The notes under the pieces are model-generated. The model made no database searches and had not been told where the DNA came from. It saw only the letters and a list, made by a program, of their open reading frames with translations. From NCBI GenBank assembly GCA_941918925.1, contig OW799233.1, positions 30,138,421-30,202,420 on the forward strand: a DNA stretch of 64,000 bases, read 5' to 3'. Below, in pieces: positions 53,060-64,000 of this stretch. How positions within the stretch are numbered: position 1 is the stretch's first letter; every line of letters begins with the position of its first letter. The translations under genes were made by a program, and so were the position numbers. The stretch is from Phyto melanocephala (lineage: Eukaryota > Arthropoda > Insecta > Diptera > Rhinophoridae).

Positions 53060-53494
53060 CATTTTAATTATTGATATAATTTTTTGTAATAGTTTTTGAT
53101 TATTATTTCCCATACAATTTGTATTGGGTACCAAGAATGATTAAATAAAGATTACGCCTTTCGCATGATTTACCGTTAGATGACGTAGTAATCCCCTCGC
53201 AAAGGTTACCAAGTCTATATCATATGTGAAATTTATAATTCCTTACAAAAAATTTATGTATTTTGTAATAGTTGGCAGCCCTGTAATTAATTTACTCAGA
53301 GAGTTCTAAAAAAAAGTATTACATCGATGCTTAATAAACAACGAGTTTCGTATCATATTTTATAATAAATACATATAAATAATATTAAAATTATTAAAAT
53401 TATATAAAAGTGTTTAAATTTGGTTGTTTAAAAGCTGCAAAACTAATAAAAACAGAAAACAAAATAAAATGAAAAGATAAGAAAGAGAGCAAAT
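53060..53494. other. noncoding spacer inside the piggyBac-type element
   Basis: AT-rich. No motif or second set of transposon termini was recognised between the transposase relic and the THAP-like sequence. Confidence 0.4.
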
Positions 53495-54111
53495 ATGAAA
53501 TGTGCAGTGGGCAAATGCCTGGAAAGTAACAGCAAAAAAACAAGTGAGAAATTATACTAAAACCAAATAATTTGGGTTGTTTTAATAAAACGTTTGAGTT
53601 TTCAAAAAGCTGTATCATTTTCCAATTTTCCAAAAGATGAAGCTCGAAGGAAGTTATGGGTAATATTTTGCAAACGAGTGAAGCCTGGAAATGTGGATAA
53701 AAAAAAATTTGCTTTACATATCAAGCAAGAAAATTTTGAAAGAAACTTGAAATTTGAAATGGGTAAGTTAAGACAAAATTAGTTCTTGCAGTACATTACT
53801 AAGGCATTATGAATAAAATTTAGCAAACGGTGTGCAAAAATTTTAAAATCCCATGCAGTGCTATTGAAAGTGAAACGAAAACTGCTAATGAAACTGAAGC
53901 TGCAAATGTATATGAAGGACTACGTAAAACTGAAAAGCAAAATGATATTCCAAATAGTTTTGAAGAAAAATTGGTCGCAGAAAATGCTCCAAGGCCGACT
54001 GATCTTAAAGAAGATCGCCTCCAAACTTTATTTTTCAAATTAAATGGTAACACATTATTACTTTCAAGCGGATATTTACAAAAGCATTTGTTTGGAAGCA
54101 AAAGAAATTGA
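53495..54111 (+). pseudogene. THAP-domain-like sequence, degraded
   Basis: From ATG 53495: 'MKCAVGKC' (the first two zinc Cys of a THAP C2CH finger), a stop at 53558, then in the same frame 'SFSNFPKDEARRKLWV' (THAP: FxFPKDxxRRxxWV), 'CKRVKPGN', 'FALHIKQENFER', where the family has C-x2-H-F before ENFER. The final Cys and His are lost by a small deletion. A following frame (53830-54111, other phase) gives an acidic, Glu/Lys-rich 93-residue stretch without a known domain. THAP domains bind DNA and occur in P-element transposases and in domesticated genes. Whether this piece belongs to the surrounding piggyBac-type element or is a separate insertion is unknown. Confidence 0.55.
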
Positions 54112-54315
54112 AGCCAGTGAAGACGTGTTACGATGTTTAAAGTTTCAGCAATTTTCTTTTAATATAAACGGAGCAAAAAATTAAATCTAGAATCTTAATT
54201 CGCTTTATTTCAAGTTAAATTACGATGATCTAGAAGCTTGTTAAGAAATTTAATTGTTAATGAATTTTTTTTTTCATGCAAATATACCTAGGTGGGTACC
54301 CCGGTACCCGGGTTA

Positions 54316-57300
54316 AATCTTACTTACCTAATAGTTTTAGTTTCAGAGATATAGAGTGAATGGCATGGAATTTCCCAGCGAAAAAATTTGCAATTCTTCA
54401 AAATGAATAAAATTTTTTATTTCTTCTTAATGTAACAGTACTCTTTTGAATCCTTTAATGCAAAATGGCTTGTCATAAATGCCGTGCTTCAAAATACATT
54501 CAGAGTAATGCAAAAGACTTTAAGCCACTCGTGTAAACAAATAACATTAAATAATGAAACATCAGTTTATTTTTGTTGCATATACATACGTTCTATGTAC
54601 TTATTAAAATGAATTGAAGTTAATTAATAAATAAATATAAAAACATGATCTCCAATGATACGTAAATGTAAAAGCATTAATATTTTATCAAAATTGAAAA
54701 ACATCATCATGAGTTAAACCCATGCATTCACTATATCCTTTGCATATCGTTTTCTTGCTGGTTTCGAAAGAGCACCACTAATAAAGCAGAGCAGTCAGTA
54801 TTTCAACATCTTTCTTATTATGTTCTTATTTGAACAAGTACAAATCTATCACTTCTGCTACAGTCTCGTTATAACCAGTAATATATATGACTGTCCCAAA
54901 ACGTAAGTAGTTTACAATTTAGCTGCAGGGTGTATGCCAAACAAACACTTTAATACTGTGTATTTTACACTATAATTAAAGTTAAAGTTGAAAAGGAGTT
55001 CAAAAAATTGTAATACAAAAGTTGTTCATATGACAGGGATATACATATTTGAGTGATCTATACAATTCGGTTTTGTCGAGTAATTCGAGATATGTTTCTT
55101 GAATAATTCGAAAACTAAAAAATTTAAAAATCAGGCTGGAAAAATATAAAATAATATATACAAAACACACTCTAATGGAAATGCAAAAAATAATTAGCTC
55201 AGTACTTTTTATTTTCTGCAAAGCAATTAAGCTGCCCTGGTAGGTAAGAAATAAGAGCTTATTAATTGCAAATTAGAAATCTACAAAGTGGAACATTATT
55301 CAGGTTATCCACATGTGCTTTTAGAAGAACTTGTTGGTAATTCTTTGGTTGGGTATTAATTGATATTTATGTAAAAGCATATACTATATGTGAGGAAACT
55401 TCGAAAACCAATTGCATTAATAAAAATTCTTAAAAGAACCACCTTTTTCTAGTTTCTGATTCCGCATCAAAAGATTTAATTTAAATTGCGAACCATTTCA
55501 TTTTCTATTTCTACCTTATTAGACCAGTAACACTAATAATAATTAATATTTGGCATATTCACAAGAAATCCTAAGTGTTATTTTGTCGCAATTATAAATT
55601 TTACAAAATGTTTTAAATCAAATTAAATGCATTAAGTTTATTGTTAACTGTAATTTTTTTAAGCATTTTGAAATTTTAAAAAATTATAACATTACTTATG
55701 ACAATATGACATAGAGGAATGCTTGTGAATTCACCAATTATGTTTACTGCAATATGGTCTATATAAACATTTAACACAAAAACTTGTTGTACATATACGA
55801 GCATTAATATATAATTCGTATATGAGCATATAAATACAAATCTACGTACATATGTATGTAACTATATGATGAAATGAGTTCTCACATATGTATTATGTAT
55901 TGTATGTTTTTATGTGCATAACCTAACTAACTAGCACAAGGCCATAATTGCTACACATTAGAAAAATAATATAGTCATGTATAAACATTATTTAAAAACT
56001 TTTAATTAGTTTCGTGATGTTTATTTTTTTAAATTATTTTTTCGGTAGGCCTTTTAATAAATTCTAGTGAATATGAAAAATTGTATAAAAAAATAAAATA
56101 TTTATTTGTTGTTTAAAAGGGTTCATTAAGTGTTTTGCTACATAGCCAATAATAGCGACCGAACAAAGCCTTGGCCTTCTACAATGAAATGTGTAGTAGT
56201 TGAAATTAAAGATCAAACGCTTATTAAAAATAATCCAACATGCACTACTTAAGAGAAAGTGTAGTTATGAACATACTTCGGTAGTTTGAAAACCATCGGA
56301 GATGAGCTAAATGATGTAGTGAATGTTCTATTGAATTAGTTGATTTAGCCAAATTGACTTGTTCGTTAATCATTTTCAAATATTATATGAATGTACAAAA
56401 AGCAATTGTAGCATTCTCAATAGAATGTTATTTATTAAGCTCAACACCCCTCCCCCTTATAATGGATTTTTTAACCCATCCCATTACTGTTTAAATTATT
56501 TCCAGTCGAAATTTTTTAATATTCCTTTTTTATAGTTTTAGCTCAGTACTAAATATGCTTGTTTCACAAATTTGTATTTTTTTACATCCGTTTTTCCTAA
56601 AAAAAAAAAATTATTTTAAATTTTATTTTCTTACTTTGACTTCCGTCTCATTCCTTTTTTGAAATTTTTAAATATTGCTTGCTTAAAACACAAACATAAC
56701 AGACAGTCACTGTGTCAAAATAAATAAACATTTTGAATTATTATATCTTTTACGAAATAATCAAAATGAATATTATTTTTTCGCGTCTTCCCTTCTAAGT
56801 GTATTGCAGTTAAGCAACAAAAAAGACAAAAAAAAAAAGGTTAAACTTGTACTCTATTATTAGTTTTTAAAAAGTACATTTATATTAAAAAAAAATATTA
56901 CGATAGCTGCCCTTTTCTGCTTTCCATTTAAATATACACATTTTTAGCTTCATTCGAAAGCATAGAAAAAAAGACAGAATAAAACGAATATAAAAACAGA
57001 CCTTGTTAATGAGATAAAATGGACGTAGTTTTTAGCTTAAAGGCGTTAGCTGCTTTTCTTTATGTATTCTAATTATTTTAAGCTTAACTTTATAATATTT
57101 TAGTATTATTGATATAAGTATATATGTATGTATATTGAGTAAAAGGAAAAGGTCAAGTATAATTTAATACTTATTAAATTAAAGTCAAAATTTCGTTATA
57201 TATACAAGTCTTTATATATTCCTCTAAAGACAAGAATGAGATAATATTCAGTACTTAAATCTTTATAGAGAAAAGTTAGAAAATAATGGTATAAAAGATG

Positions 57301-57354
57301 AATTATTGCTTTTTGGTTTGTCAGTATTAATTTTTTTGTAAATATTTTCAGTAA
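54316..57354. other. no recognised gene
   Basis: Three kilobases of AT-rich DNA with T-runs, A-runs and TACATA/TATG words (55800-55920). No domain, tRNA or transposon terminus recognised. Confidence 0.45.
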
Positions 57355-57960
57355 AAAAAAAAAATTATCGACCCACCGAACAGGCTATTCAAGTTGCTAG
57401 ACCCAAATTTTACACTAGTTTTTCTTTATTGGACATTAGACCGCCAATTCGTAGGCGAAAAGTGCTTACTGAGGAGAATATTGCTGCTGTTTTGGCCATT
57501 TCCATTGCAGATTACGTTAAATATGTTAATTCGTCACCATTGGCAACTAGTGGGCTTGTGTCATTCGATCACGATAATTAACGAATTTTTTGGCCAAAAT
57601 AAAAGAACTGGATTAAATTGACATGTAATTTTTATAATACAATCCAACATGACTTGCAATACCATTATTAAGAGCTGAGTATCGTGAGCAATTAATTTTA
57701 TAAAAATACAATGGCCGCCAAGACCATACAATTTGAACCTTCAAGTTATTTTTTTATGGGAATGCATTAAATCTCTCGAATACAAGGACAAGTTATTCAC
57801 AATTTCAGCAACTGTAATTTTTTTACATTCTGCCAAAATTCTGGATTGAAGTCGAGAGGCCTTAAAAGTAGATTTCATAGGTCTGAAGTGATATTTGAAC
57901 TCTATAATATCAAATAGTTTTTGTAGCAAATAATTACTTGCGATAAAAAATCAAACCACC
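57355..57960 (+). pseudogene. mariner transposase relic with core deleted
   Basis: 57366-57610 reads 'RPTEQAIQVARPKFYTSFSLLD', 'RPPIRRRKVLTEENIAAVLA' and, after a frame change, 'IRHHWQLVGLCHSIT', the N-terminal linker region of a mariner (family: RPTExAIRxxxxKF ... VRTEENIAAV ... IRRRSQQLGLSxST). 57715-57940 then reads 'FLWECIKSLEYKDKLFTISATV' (family: FLWGYVKSxVYxDKP), the C-terminus. The catalytic core with both early Asp motifs is missing. A third, distinct lineage of core-deleted mariner in this window; terminal repeats not identified. Confidence 0.78.
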
Positions 57961-59421
57961 AGGTTGTAAAGCCTGGCTGAATCGACACCGAAGTCAAATA
58001 TATATGACGCTATAGTAATGCTCTGTATATAGTGGGACCAAAATAGTCCTATCTACTATGTGCTACCAAAATCTGACCAGATCATCACAAGAAAGCAAAA
58101 CAAATGAATAAATTGAAGGGATTATTGTCATAGAAAGTATTAGGCCATGCTAAGATTCTTCAACGGATGCTGCTATGACATGGTTGGGTGGGCAAATTCA
58201 TGACTAAATATCTACCTCTCGTGAATTCTTCGTGTGGTGGAGTTTGTAATAGTATTTGACGTAGTTGTTTTGGTGATACCTTTTTTTATTAGCGGATGAG
58301 TGGCTATACGAGAGAGTTCGAAACTGCTTTAGCTATCTCCTTACTCTTGTGAATTCTTCTTGTGGTGAAGTTTGTCATAGTCTCTGATGTAGTTGTTTTT
58401 GTGTTATCTTTTAGCCGAAAACCTTACTGGGCCAAACCCGTCCGTAACACAAATGGTACTTATGTTATTGTTACATGCTCCAATGGCACTTGGATTATAT
58501 CTACCAGCCAACTTAGAGTCAAGTATTCTTTCAGAGTATGGTCCTAAACCCTCACCCAAGCCCAAGGACCTGTATCAATTACAAATTCAAAAAAATTAAA
58601 AGAAGTATTATATGCGACTAGACATGGCACCGTGTTATTCCCTTATGACTACGCTAGTTCATATGTTGCAACACCTGTTTAAATTTATTTTAAAGGAAAT
58701 GATTAAGAAGTTTTGCCTCACCCGTATTTATACGATACCTTGCCCTTTTCGACTATTTTTTACTTTGATCGATGCAGAACTTTTCACTAAAAAACAGATT
58801 ATCCAAATTTAACATAATTATTTAATATTTTGAATTATTTTCTATAGAACACATGTTTCGAAGGTTCGCAATTTTAAGTTATACTCCCAATATTTGTTTG
58901 TTCTTACTGATAAAAAAAACTTTAAAAAATTAAAAGTTACCTAAAAAAAAATATAAGATCTTTGCTGACTTTTGTGTAAACCTTGTATAGCCTCAAGATG
59001 TATAGTTTTTTCTTAAAACATTGATTTTATATCATACTAAACTTTTCTTTGTAGCGGACTTCATCTTCAGATCTTCACTGGCTACACTTTGTATTTATTT
59101 TGGTTTGTACATATTTTATAGAAAACTGAGGCAAATCTTTTTCCTTTATTTTTAATAAAAAAAAAAACAGAAAAAAACGGCGTTGGTTCTTATTTATTTA
59201 AGAAATATACATACTTACTTACTGGCACACGCATTTATACATACAAACACAATGAAAGAATTTTTATGAAATACAAAAATACATTATAACTGTATAGCGT
59301 GTCTGTGTACCTAACATACATACATACATAAGAGTATATATTTATAACATTCTTTATGTACAGAGTATAATGCAATAAGGATCAAAAGAATATTTGCTTT
59401 TTTATTAAAAAAATGAATATT
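57961..59421. other. no recognised gene; contains a local tandem duplication
   Basis: Includes two diverged copies (about 58212-58283 and 58341-58412, offset about 129 bp) of a TGAATTCTTC-TGTGGTG-AGTTTGT-ATAGT block. It is followed by an unassigned 68-codon frame (58393-58599) with a Pro/Lys end ('GPKPSPKPKDLYQL'). I cannot assign a family. Confidence 0.4.
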
Positions 59422-62160
59422 AACAAGTAAGAGCACTATATTCGGCTGTGCCGAATCTTTTATACCCACCACCAATTTTGTGAACATTTAAAGCACAATA
59501 TTTATTATTTTGTTAATCGCTCTCTTTATAATCTCTTTATAATAAAATATGTATCACTTTCTTTGTAGAGAGTGGTTAAATTTTAAGGGCCCATGTTTAA
59601 GGTGAACCACATCTAAACTTCAACTTTTTTCTTGTATTGCATTTGACATTTCTCAATCTCAGACTAACTCAATTTGAACCGTAGAAAGATACGCAATCGA
59701 GCAACGCTTTTAAATATTAAAGATTTTTATAAAAATTGGCGTTCAAATCAAAATGCATTTTGTGCACTTCGTGATTCTTTTGGTCAACATAATCGTTCGA
59801 ATTCGTCCACAATCGTGAGAATTGTAAAAAATATTTAAATGTCTGCAAAGCAGGTCTGTATGAAATGTGAAAACATCTGTGAATGCCATCTTAGTTCGTT
59901 GAATGGGAAACATTGCTGTTTTTCACGATAACGTGGCAAAAGAGCAAGCAACCTCGACTTATCATCGTGCCCAACAATCGAGCATCAACAGTGTCATTGA
60001 AAATTTGGACTATCGGATCGTGGTGTGCCGCCTAGGTTGGGGGGCCATTTGGCCGATATTTTGTTCCATACATAATTGAAGCATACAAATATTATCATTA
60101 TAAAAATAAATGATAATAATTTCATAATAATTTTATTCAAAATCAACATAGTCCCTTAAAATGAAACCACCCATTATACCTTCGGTATGCTAGTAAAATG
60201 TTTTCGCAAATTTAGTCTTTCAATGAAAGTGGCCGGTAAAATACGGGTGTCAATAAAGTTTCTGCTAATAAACATAACTTAGATATTTCAATATAGTCCT
60301 TTAGTATTCCAAAATCTTTATTCATAGAGAATTTACATGAATTTAAGAGGAAGAAAGTGAATTTAAGGTTCAATTTTAAGGGCCACAAGGTGATTTAAAA
60401 TATACATTCTCTGCATTTTTCTAAAACGGGAAATTTATTAGTAAGATTTTGATTTTTAAACTTCTATAACATTTTGCTTTTAAAAGATTTTCAAACGAAA
60501 TAAGTTTTGTATAATTTAAAAATTTGTTAGCCATTAGTACATGAAAATAAATTGTTTCTAATGTTGAGAGATAATTTTTTTTTACTTAGATCAAAATGTT
60601 CCTAAATTCCCATTTTTAATAGAGCATAACTTCAGGAGAACATAAGCATAAGTTGTTAGCATGCCATCTAGTAGTTGCTAGTAGAGTCATCTATCTTATC
60701 ATCTTTATCTTATATTTAGCTACAGTACAATAAATGGCGCAGTGTAAGATGAATAAATGCTACTATTTATATATGACTAATATATTTTTATAAAAATTTA
60801 AAGAAAAAAGTGTGCGTGGCACATCTATTTTCTGTTATAACTAAGACTTTGACCAAAAAGCCATGTTTGCAAAATTTCAGAATGGTACATATAGTTTTGT
60901 CAGTTTTATTACGTTTTAAATTTGAAATATACACTGTGCGGTATAAATTTTCGTACATTTTTATCTATAACTCTTTTCCTAATTCATAGACTTAAGCGAT
61001 TTTCAGGGAAAAATATTCTTTTGACACGATAAATATATATTCGAAGTTTCATGACTACGTTTATGCGTCTGGACACAATTCAAAAGTGAAAGTGGGCGTT
61101 ATAATAGGCGTGTCAAAGTTGTTTTTGCTAATGAGTACAACTTAGGTGTTTCAAGATAGTCCTTTATTATTCCAAAATCTTTATTAATAGAGAAATAATA
61201 TGAATTTTAGGTAAAACGTTATATAGGAGGTGGGCGTAAAAGTGGGCGTGGCACCTTAATTTTTTGGCATAGTAATAAAATTGCCTACGGGGATAGACGT
61301 AGCAAAATTTATCATCATACCTCTAATTTTAGCGGTTTTATGAGCTTTTAAATTTCATTAACGGTAGATAACGTGAAAAGTGGGCGTTATAGTACGCGTG
61401 TCAAAGTTATTTTTGCGAATGAGTGCAACTGAAGTGTTTCAATATAGGCCTTTATTATTCAAAAATCTTTATTAATAGAGAAATTATATGAATTTTAGTT
61501 AAAACGTTATATGGGAGGTGGGCGTAAAAGTGGGCGTGGCACATTGATTTACCGTTACAAGAAAGCGTGTCACCAAGAAGCATAGTGTGCAAAATTTCAG
61601 GGTCGTAAGTCCAATTTTGTTGCTTTTATGACGTTTTTGTTTTTAAATATACCGAAAAATACACTGTGCGGTATAAATTTTCGTACATTTTGATCGATAA
61701 CTCCTCTCCTAATGCATAGATTTAGACAATTTTTGGGGAAAATATTGCCTTTACCCAGGAAATATATATTCGAAGTTGCATGAGTCTACGTTAAGGCGTT
61801 TGGACACAATTCCATTTTATTCGATGTTCGAAGGACACGGTCTTTTCGACCTACTATTGCTTTTCGAGCTATAACTCCCATCCTAATATTCCGATTTAGC
61901 CCAAACAAACCTTGTCTATAAGAAAGATTCTGGCAAAATTTGAGCCCCCTAGCTTTTTCGGTGCGACCTCTATCGTGCTTTCAACAGACGGACAGACGGA
62001 CATACGGACAGTCGGACGGACATAGCTAGATCGTCTTACAATCAAACCCCGATTCAGAATATATACACTTTATGGGGTCTAAAATGGATATTTCAATGTG
62101 TTACAAACGGAATGACAAAATGAATATACCCCCACCATTTTTTTGGTGGCGGGTATAAAA
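59422..62160 (+). repeat. INE-1-like repeat, copy E
   Basis: Complete termini. Closely resembles copy A throughout, including the shared CTTCTATAACATTTTGC and CATGCCATCTAGTAGTTGC interior, the nested mariner (59568-60172) and the right end. It has at least one more internal unit than copy A (units beginning near 61084 and 61375). Copies A and E are the closest pair in the window and probably moved recently. Confidence 0.85.
59568..60172 (+). mobile_element. deleted mariner nested in INE-like copy E
   Basis: GAGAGTGGTTAAATT at the left, AAATGAAACCACCC at the right. Nearly identical to the insert in copy A, with the same remnant frames (YKNxRSNQNAFCALRD-type N-terminus, GGHLAD-type tail region). 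Confidence 0.78.
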
Positions 62161-63604
62161 AGAAAAACAAATATTTAAACCAAATCAAGGAAATGAAATT
62201 TTATAGCAGAACTGAATATTATCATGAAATGTTTTTTTTTTCGATATTAAGAGTTATTAATTTTATTTATTTCATTGAAAAATTTATAAGAATTTTATTT
62301 CATAGAAAAATACTTAGTATGTCGCAGTAATAATGAGGTGTTTTTTTTTGTTGTCAAAAGAACCACAACAATTACAGTTATATTCAAGTATCAATCCTTG
62401 GTGAAAATTACTAAAAATTAAAAATCAAAAACTTGGCAAGTTGTAAACACATAATTTTTATGGTTTATTTTTAGACTTAACAATAATTTTTTTATTATAC
62501 TCGTATTGTTGAAAGGCTTGTTGATATATTAAACAAACAAAAACTTAGTGCCACGTTTAAGCAGATTATAACAGCGTACGTTTCTTATACAAATTTTATA
62601 TAATACTTGCGTATTTTTGTGTTGATTATTACATTCTTTGAAATATTTAAAAATTATTATAATAGTTAAGTAGTTCTTTTTGTTGGGGCTTTGCCCAACA
62701 TTTGGACAATCTTCTTTCTCTCTACATCAATAATTTTTAACTTTATTATTTACGATACTTTTTCAGACCAGTTTTTAAAAAATTTAATTAAAAAGTTTTT
62801 TGTTGATCTATTGATAATATTACTTACTCATTCAAATATCAGAAAAAATAAAATTATATTGTGGACGTACCTGCAAAGAAAGAGAAAAAGGATTTCATTA
62901 ATATATTAAAATTTACATATTTTTTTAATTAATGAATGTTCATTCGAAACAGCTGAAACATAATTTAAAAATTTACTGTATATTTTTTTAAATTAAATTT
63001 ATCGGAATAACTTTGTCATCCTTGATATACGAGTTCAATTCAAAATGACTTGCCTGTTTAAAAGTGTCGAAAGAAAACCCAAGTGGAAGAAAACTTGGAT
63101 CTCATTTTCGAAGTAGAATGAAATAAAACTATAAAAGCGTCGACAACTAAATGGCGGATGAATTTTTTTAACTCCAACAATATGAAAAGGCTAGTAGAAA
63201 ACAAAATCACACATTGCGTCGGAAATAATAAAGAAAATAAAGAAATTACATGAAATCCAAATTCTAGGCTTAGCTACAATGTGCCATTTATATCTATGTA
63301 CGTGATGGTGAAGAGCATTTTCATTTTTCTACTTTGAAATTTTTTTTTAAAGAATCTCTTTCCACTACATTAATTAGACATAAATATATTTAAAAGTATA
63401 AAACACAATAAAAAAGCAACTTTTAAAATATTGTTGACATTACTGCTACTATGTAAAAACTAAAAGAAATTTAAACGTTATCATGTTTGTTCGCAACGCC
63501 ACGTTTGCGAAATAGTACCTATTTGCACATAAGTTCCTAAATAAAAACGTATCAGCTGATTTAAAACGTGTGCGTTTACATAAGAGTAACGAGGCCTCTA
63601 CTTC
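62161..63604. other. no recognised gene
   Basis: AT-rich. A 72-codon hydrophobic frame (62691-62909) has no family signature. Confidence 0.45.
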
Positions 63605-64000
63605 TTAACCCGAGTTCTCCCGGTTTTTGAAATAGGCGTCCGAATTTTATAATATTTAGGCTGCTGCATATTTAGTATGCCCTTAACACATAATTATATA
63701 AAGAATTGGCTTATTTGGTTCAGATTTCGAAAAAAAGGGATGTCGTCATATGACAACGCTACCAAAATATAGATACAATATAATTTAAAAAAGTCGGAAT
63801 GATTTTGGTTTTAAAACATTTATTTCCTATTTAATTCATTAGTCTTTTTTAATAATAAAAAAAATAAAAAGTAAAAATATTTTGTTCTTGAAGTTTGATG
63901 ATAAGGAGTGAAGCAATCAATACATAATCCTTTATCACATTTTTTGCATTCAGTTCTTACAGTTGATTTACTTTTATCACCAGCACATCGTCTCTGTTTA
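63605..64000 (-). mobile_element. piggyBac-type element entering at the right edge
   Basis: TTAA (63605-63608) followed by CCCGAGTTCTCCCGG, a piggyBac-like terminus. The transposase frame inside runs on the minus strand toward this end, so this is the element's 3' end, and the rest lies beyond the window. The terminus differs from the two other piggyBac-type elements here. Confidence 0.7.
63820..64000 (-). CDS. piggyBac-like transposase, C-terminal cysteine-rich domain (partial)
   Basis: The minus-strand frame enters from the window edge and stops at TAA 63820-63822. It shows 'RRCAGDKSKSTVRTECKKC' followed by 'DKGLCIDCFTPYH', the zinc-binding cysteine-rich domain that ends piggyBac transposases and helps recognise the element ends. 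Ligands are in the expected C...CxxC...C..C....H order. About 19 residues follow to the stop. No defect is visible in this part, so the copy might be intact. The catalytic domain is outside the window. Confidence 0.78.
   Translation of the reverse strand, partial: KQRRCAGDKSKSTVRTECKKCDKGLCIDCFTPYHQTSRTKYFYFLFFLLLKKTNELNRK

Larger units (their letters stand above)
52213..54315 (+). mobile_element. piggyBac-type element with GC-rich termini, containing a THAP-like sequence
   Basis: The right end reads GTGGGTACCCCGGTACCCGGG followed by TTAA. The left end reads CACCCGGGGTACCCATA, an inverted, slightly deleted version of the right end; the left TTAA is not intact (TTGAGCA). In AT-rich surroundings these GC palindromes stand out. 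Inside are a decayed piggyBac transposase C-terminal half (52585-53059) and a THAP-like region (53495-54111). Total length of about 2.1 kb is plausible for a piggyBac element. Confidence 0.6.

Overview
The window is AT-rich eukaryotic DNA, most likely from a higher fly (Diptera, Brachycera). The clues are the repeats: INE-1/DINE-1-like (Helentron-related) elements with repeated 'GTGGGCGT' blocks and runs of CAGACGGA, many broken mariner, Tc1, piggyBac and hAT transposases, and a BEL/Pao LTR retrotransposon. I recognise no host gene, rRNA or intact tRNA. It reads as a large intron, an intergenic region or repeat-rich chromatin.

Layout. 1-5.6 kb: a mariner C-terminal relic, a 215-bp MITE, a Tc1-like relic beside an internally deleted mariner, a foldback MITE, and an inverted duplication of a membrane-protein-like sequence. 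5.6-16 kb: mostly featureless, with a tRNA-like (SINE) relic near 9.35 kb, a degenerate INE-like repeat at 12.2-13.3 kb and a minus-strand mariner relic at 15.0-15.6 kb. 16-19.6 kb: a reverse-oriented INE-like copy, a Helitron tail ending in CTAG, then a 2.4-kb INE-like copy (A). 20.0-28.0 kb: a nearly intact BEL/Pao element. 29.8-34.7 kb: INE-like copies B and C. 38.9-39.7 kb: about 196 perfect ACAT units. 40.7-49.3 kb: INE-like copies G, D and F, a piggyBac relic inside G, two small MITEs and a hAT relic. 50.7-54.3 kb: a second copy of the deleted mariner, then a piggyBac-type element that also holds a THAP-like sequence. 57.4-57.9 kb: another deleted mariner. 59.4-62.2 kb: INE-like copy E. 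63.6 kb to the edge: a further piggyBac element whose transposase C-terminus leaves the window.

The BEL/Pao element is the centrepiece. It has 308-bp LTRs differing at two adjacent bases, a 5-bp target duplication (ACATT), a long Gag-Pr-RT frame, a continuing RT/RNase H/integrase frame displaced by +1, and a third, intact 273-289 codon frame where env sits in some relatives. That third frame is a divergent second copy of the element's own zinc-knuckle plus protease-like region. It keeps the zinc ligands but has Asp-Pro-Cys in place of the protease Asp-Thr-Ala. A consensus branch point (TACTAAC) and a pyrimidine-rich 3' splice site lie between the pol stop and its ATG, and a good 5' splice site (AAG|GTATGT) lies in the leader. 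I infer that it is made from a spliced subgenomic RNA. A spliced, self-derived Gag/protease-like accessory protein is the best candidate here for something undescribed.

The second theme is a composite repeat. An internally deleted mariner sits at the same place in several INE-like copies (A, C, D, E, and its 3' end in F), whereas copy B appears to keep the empty site. The mariner therefore probably inserted once and was then spread by the INE-like element. Copies also differ in the number of 288-bp internal tandem units.
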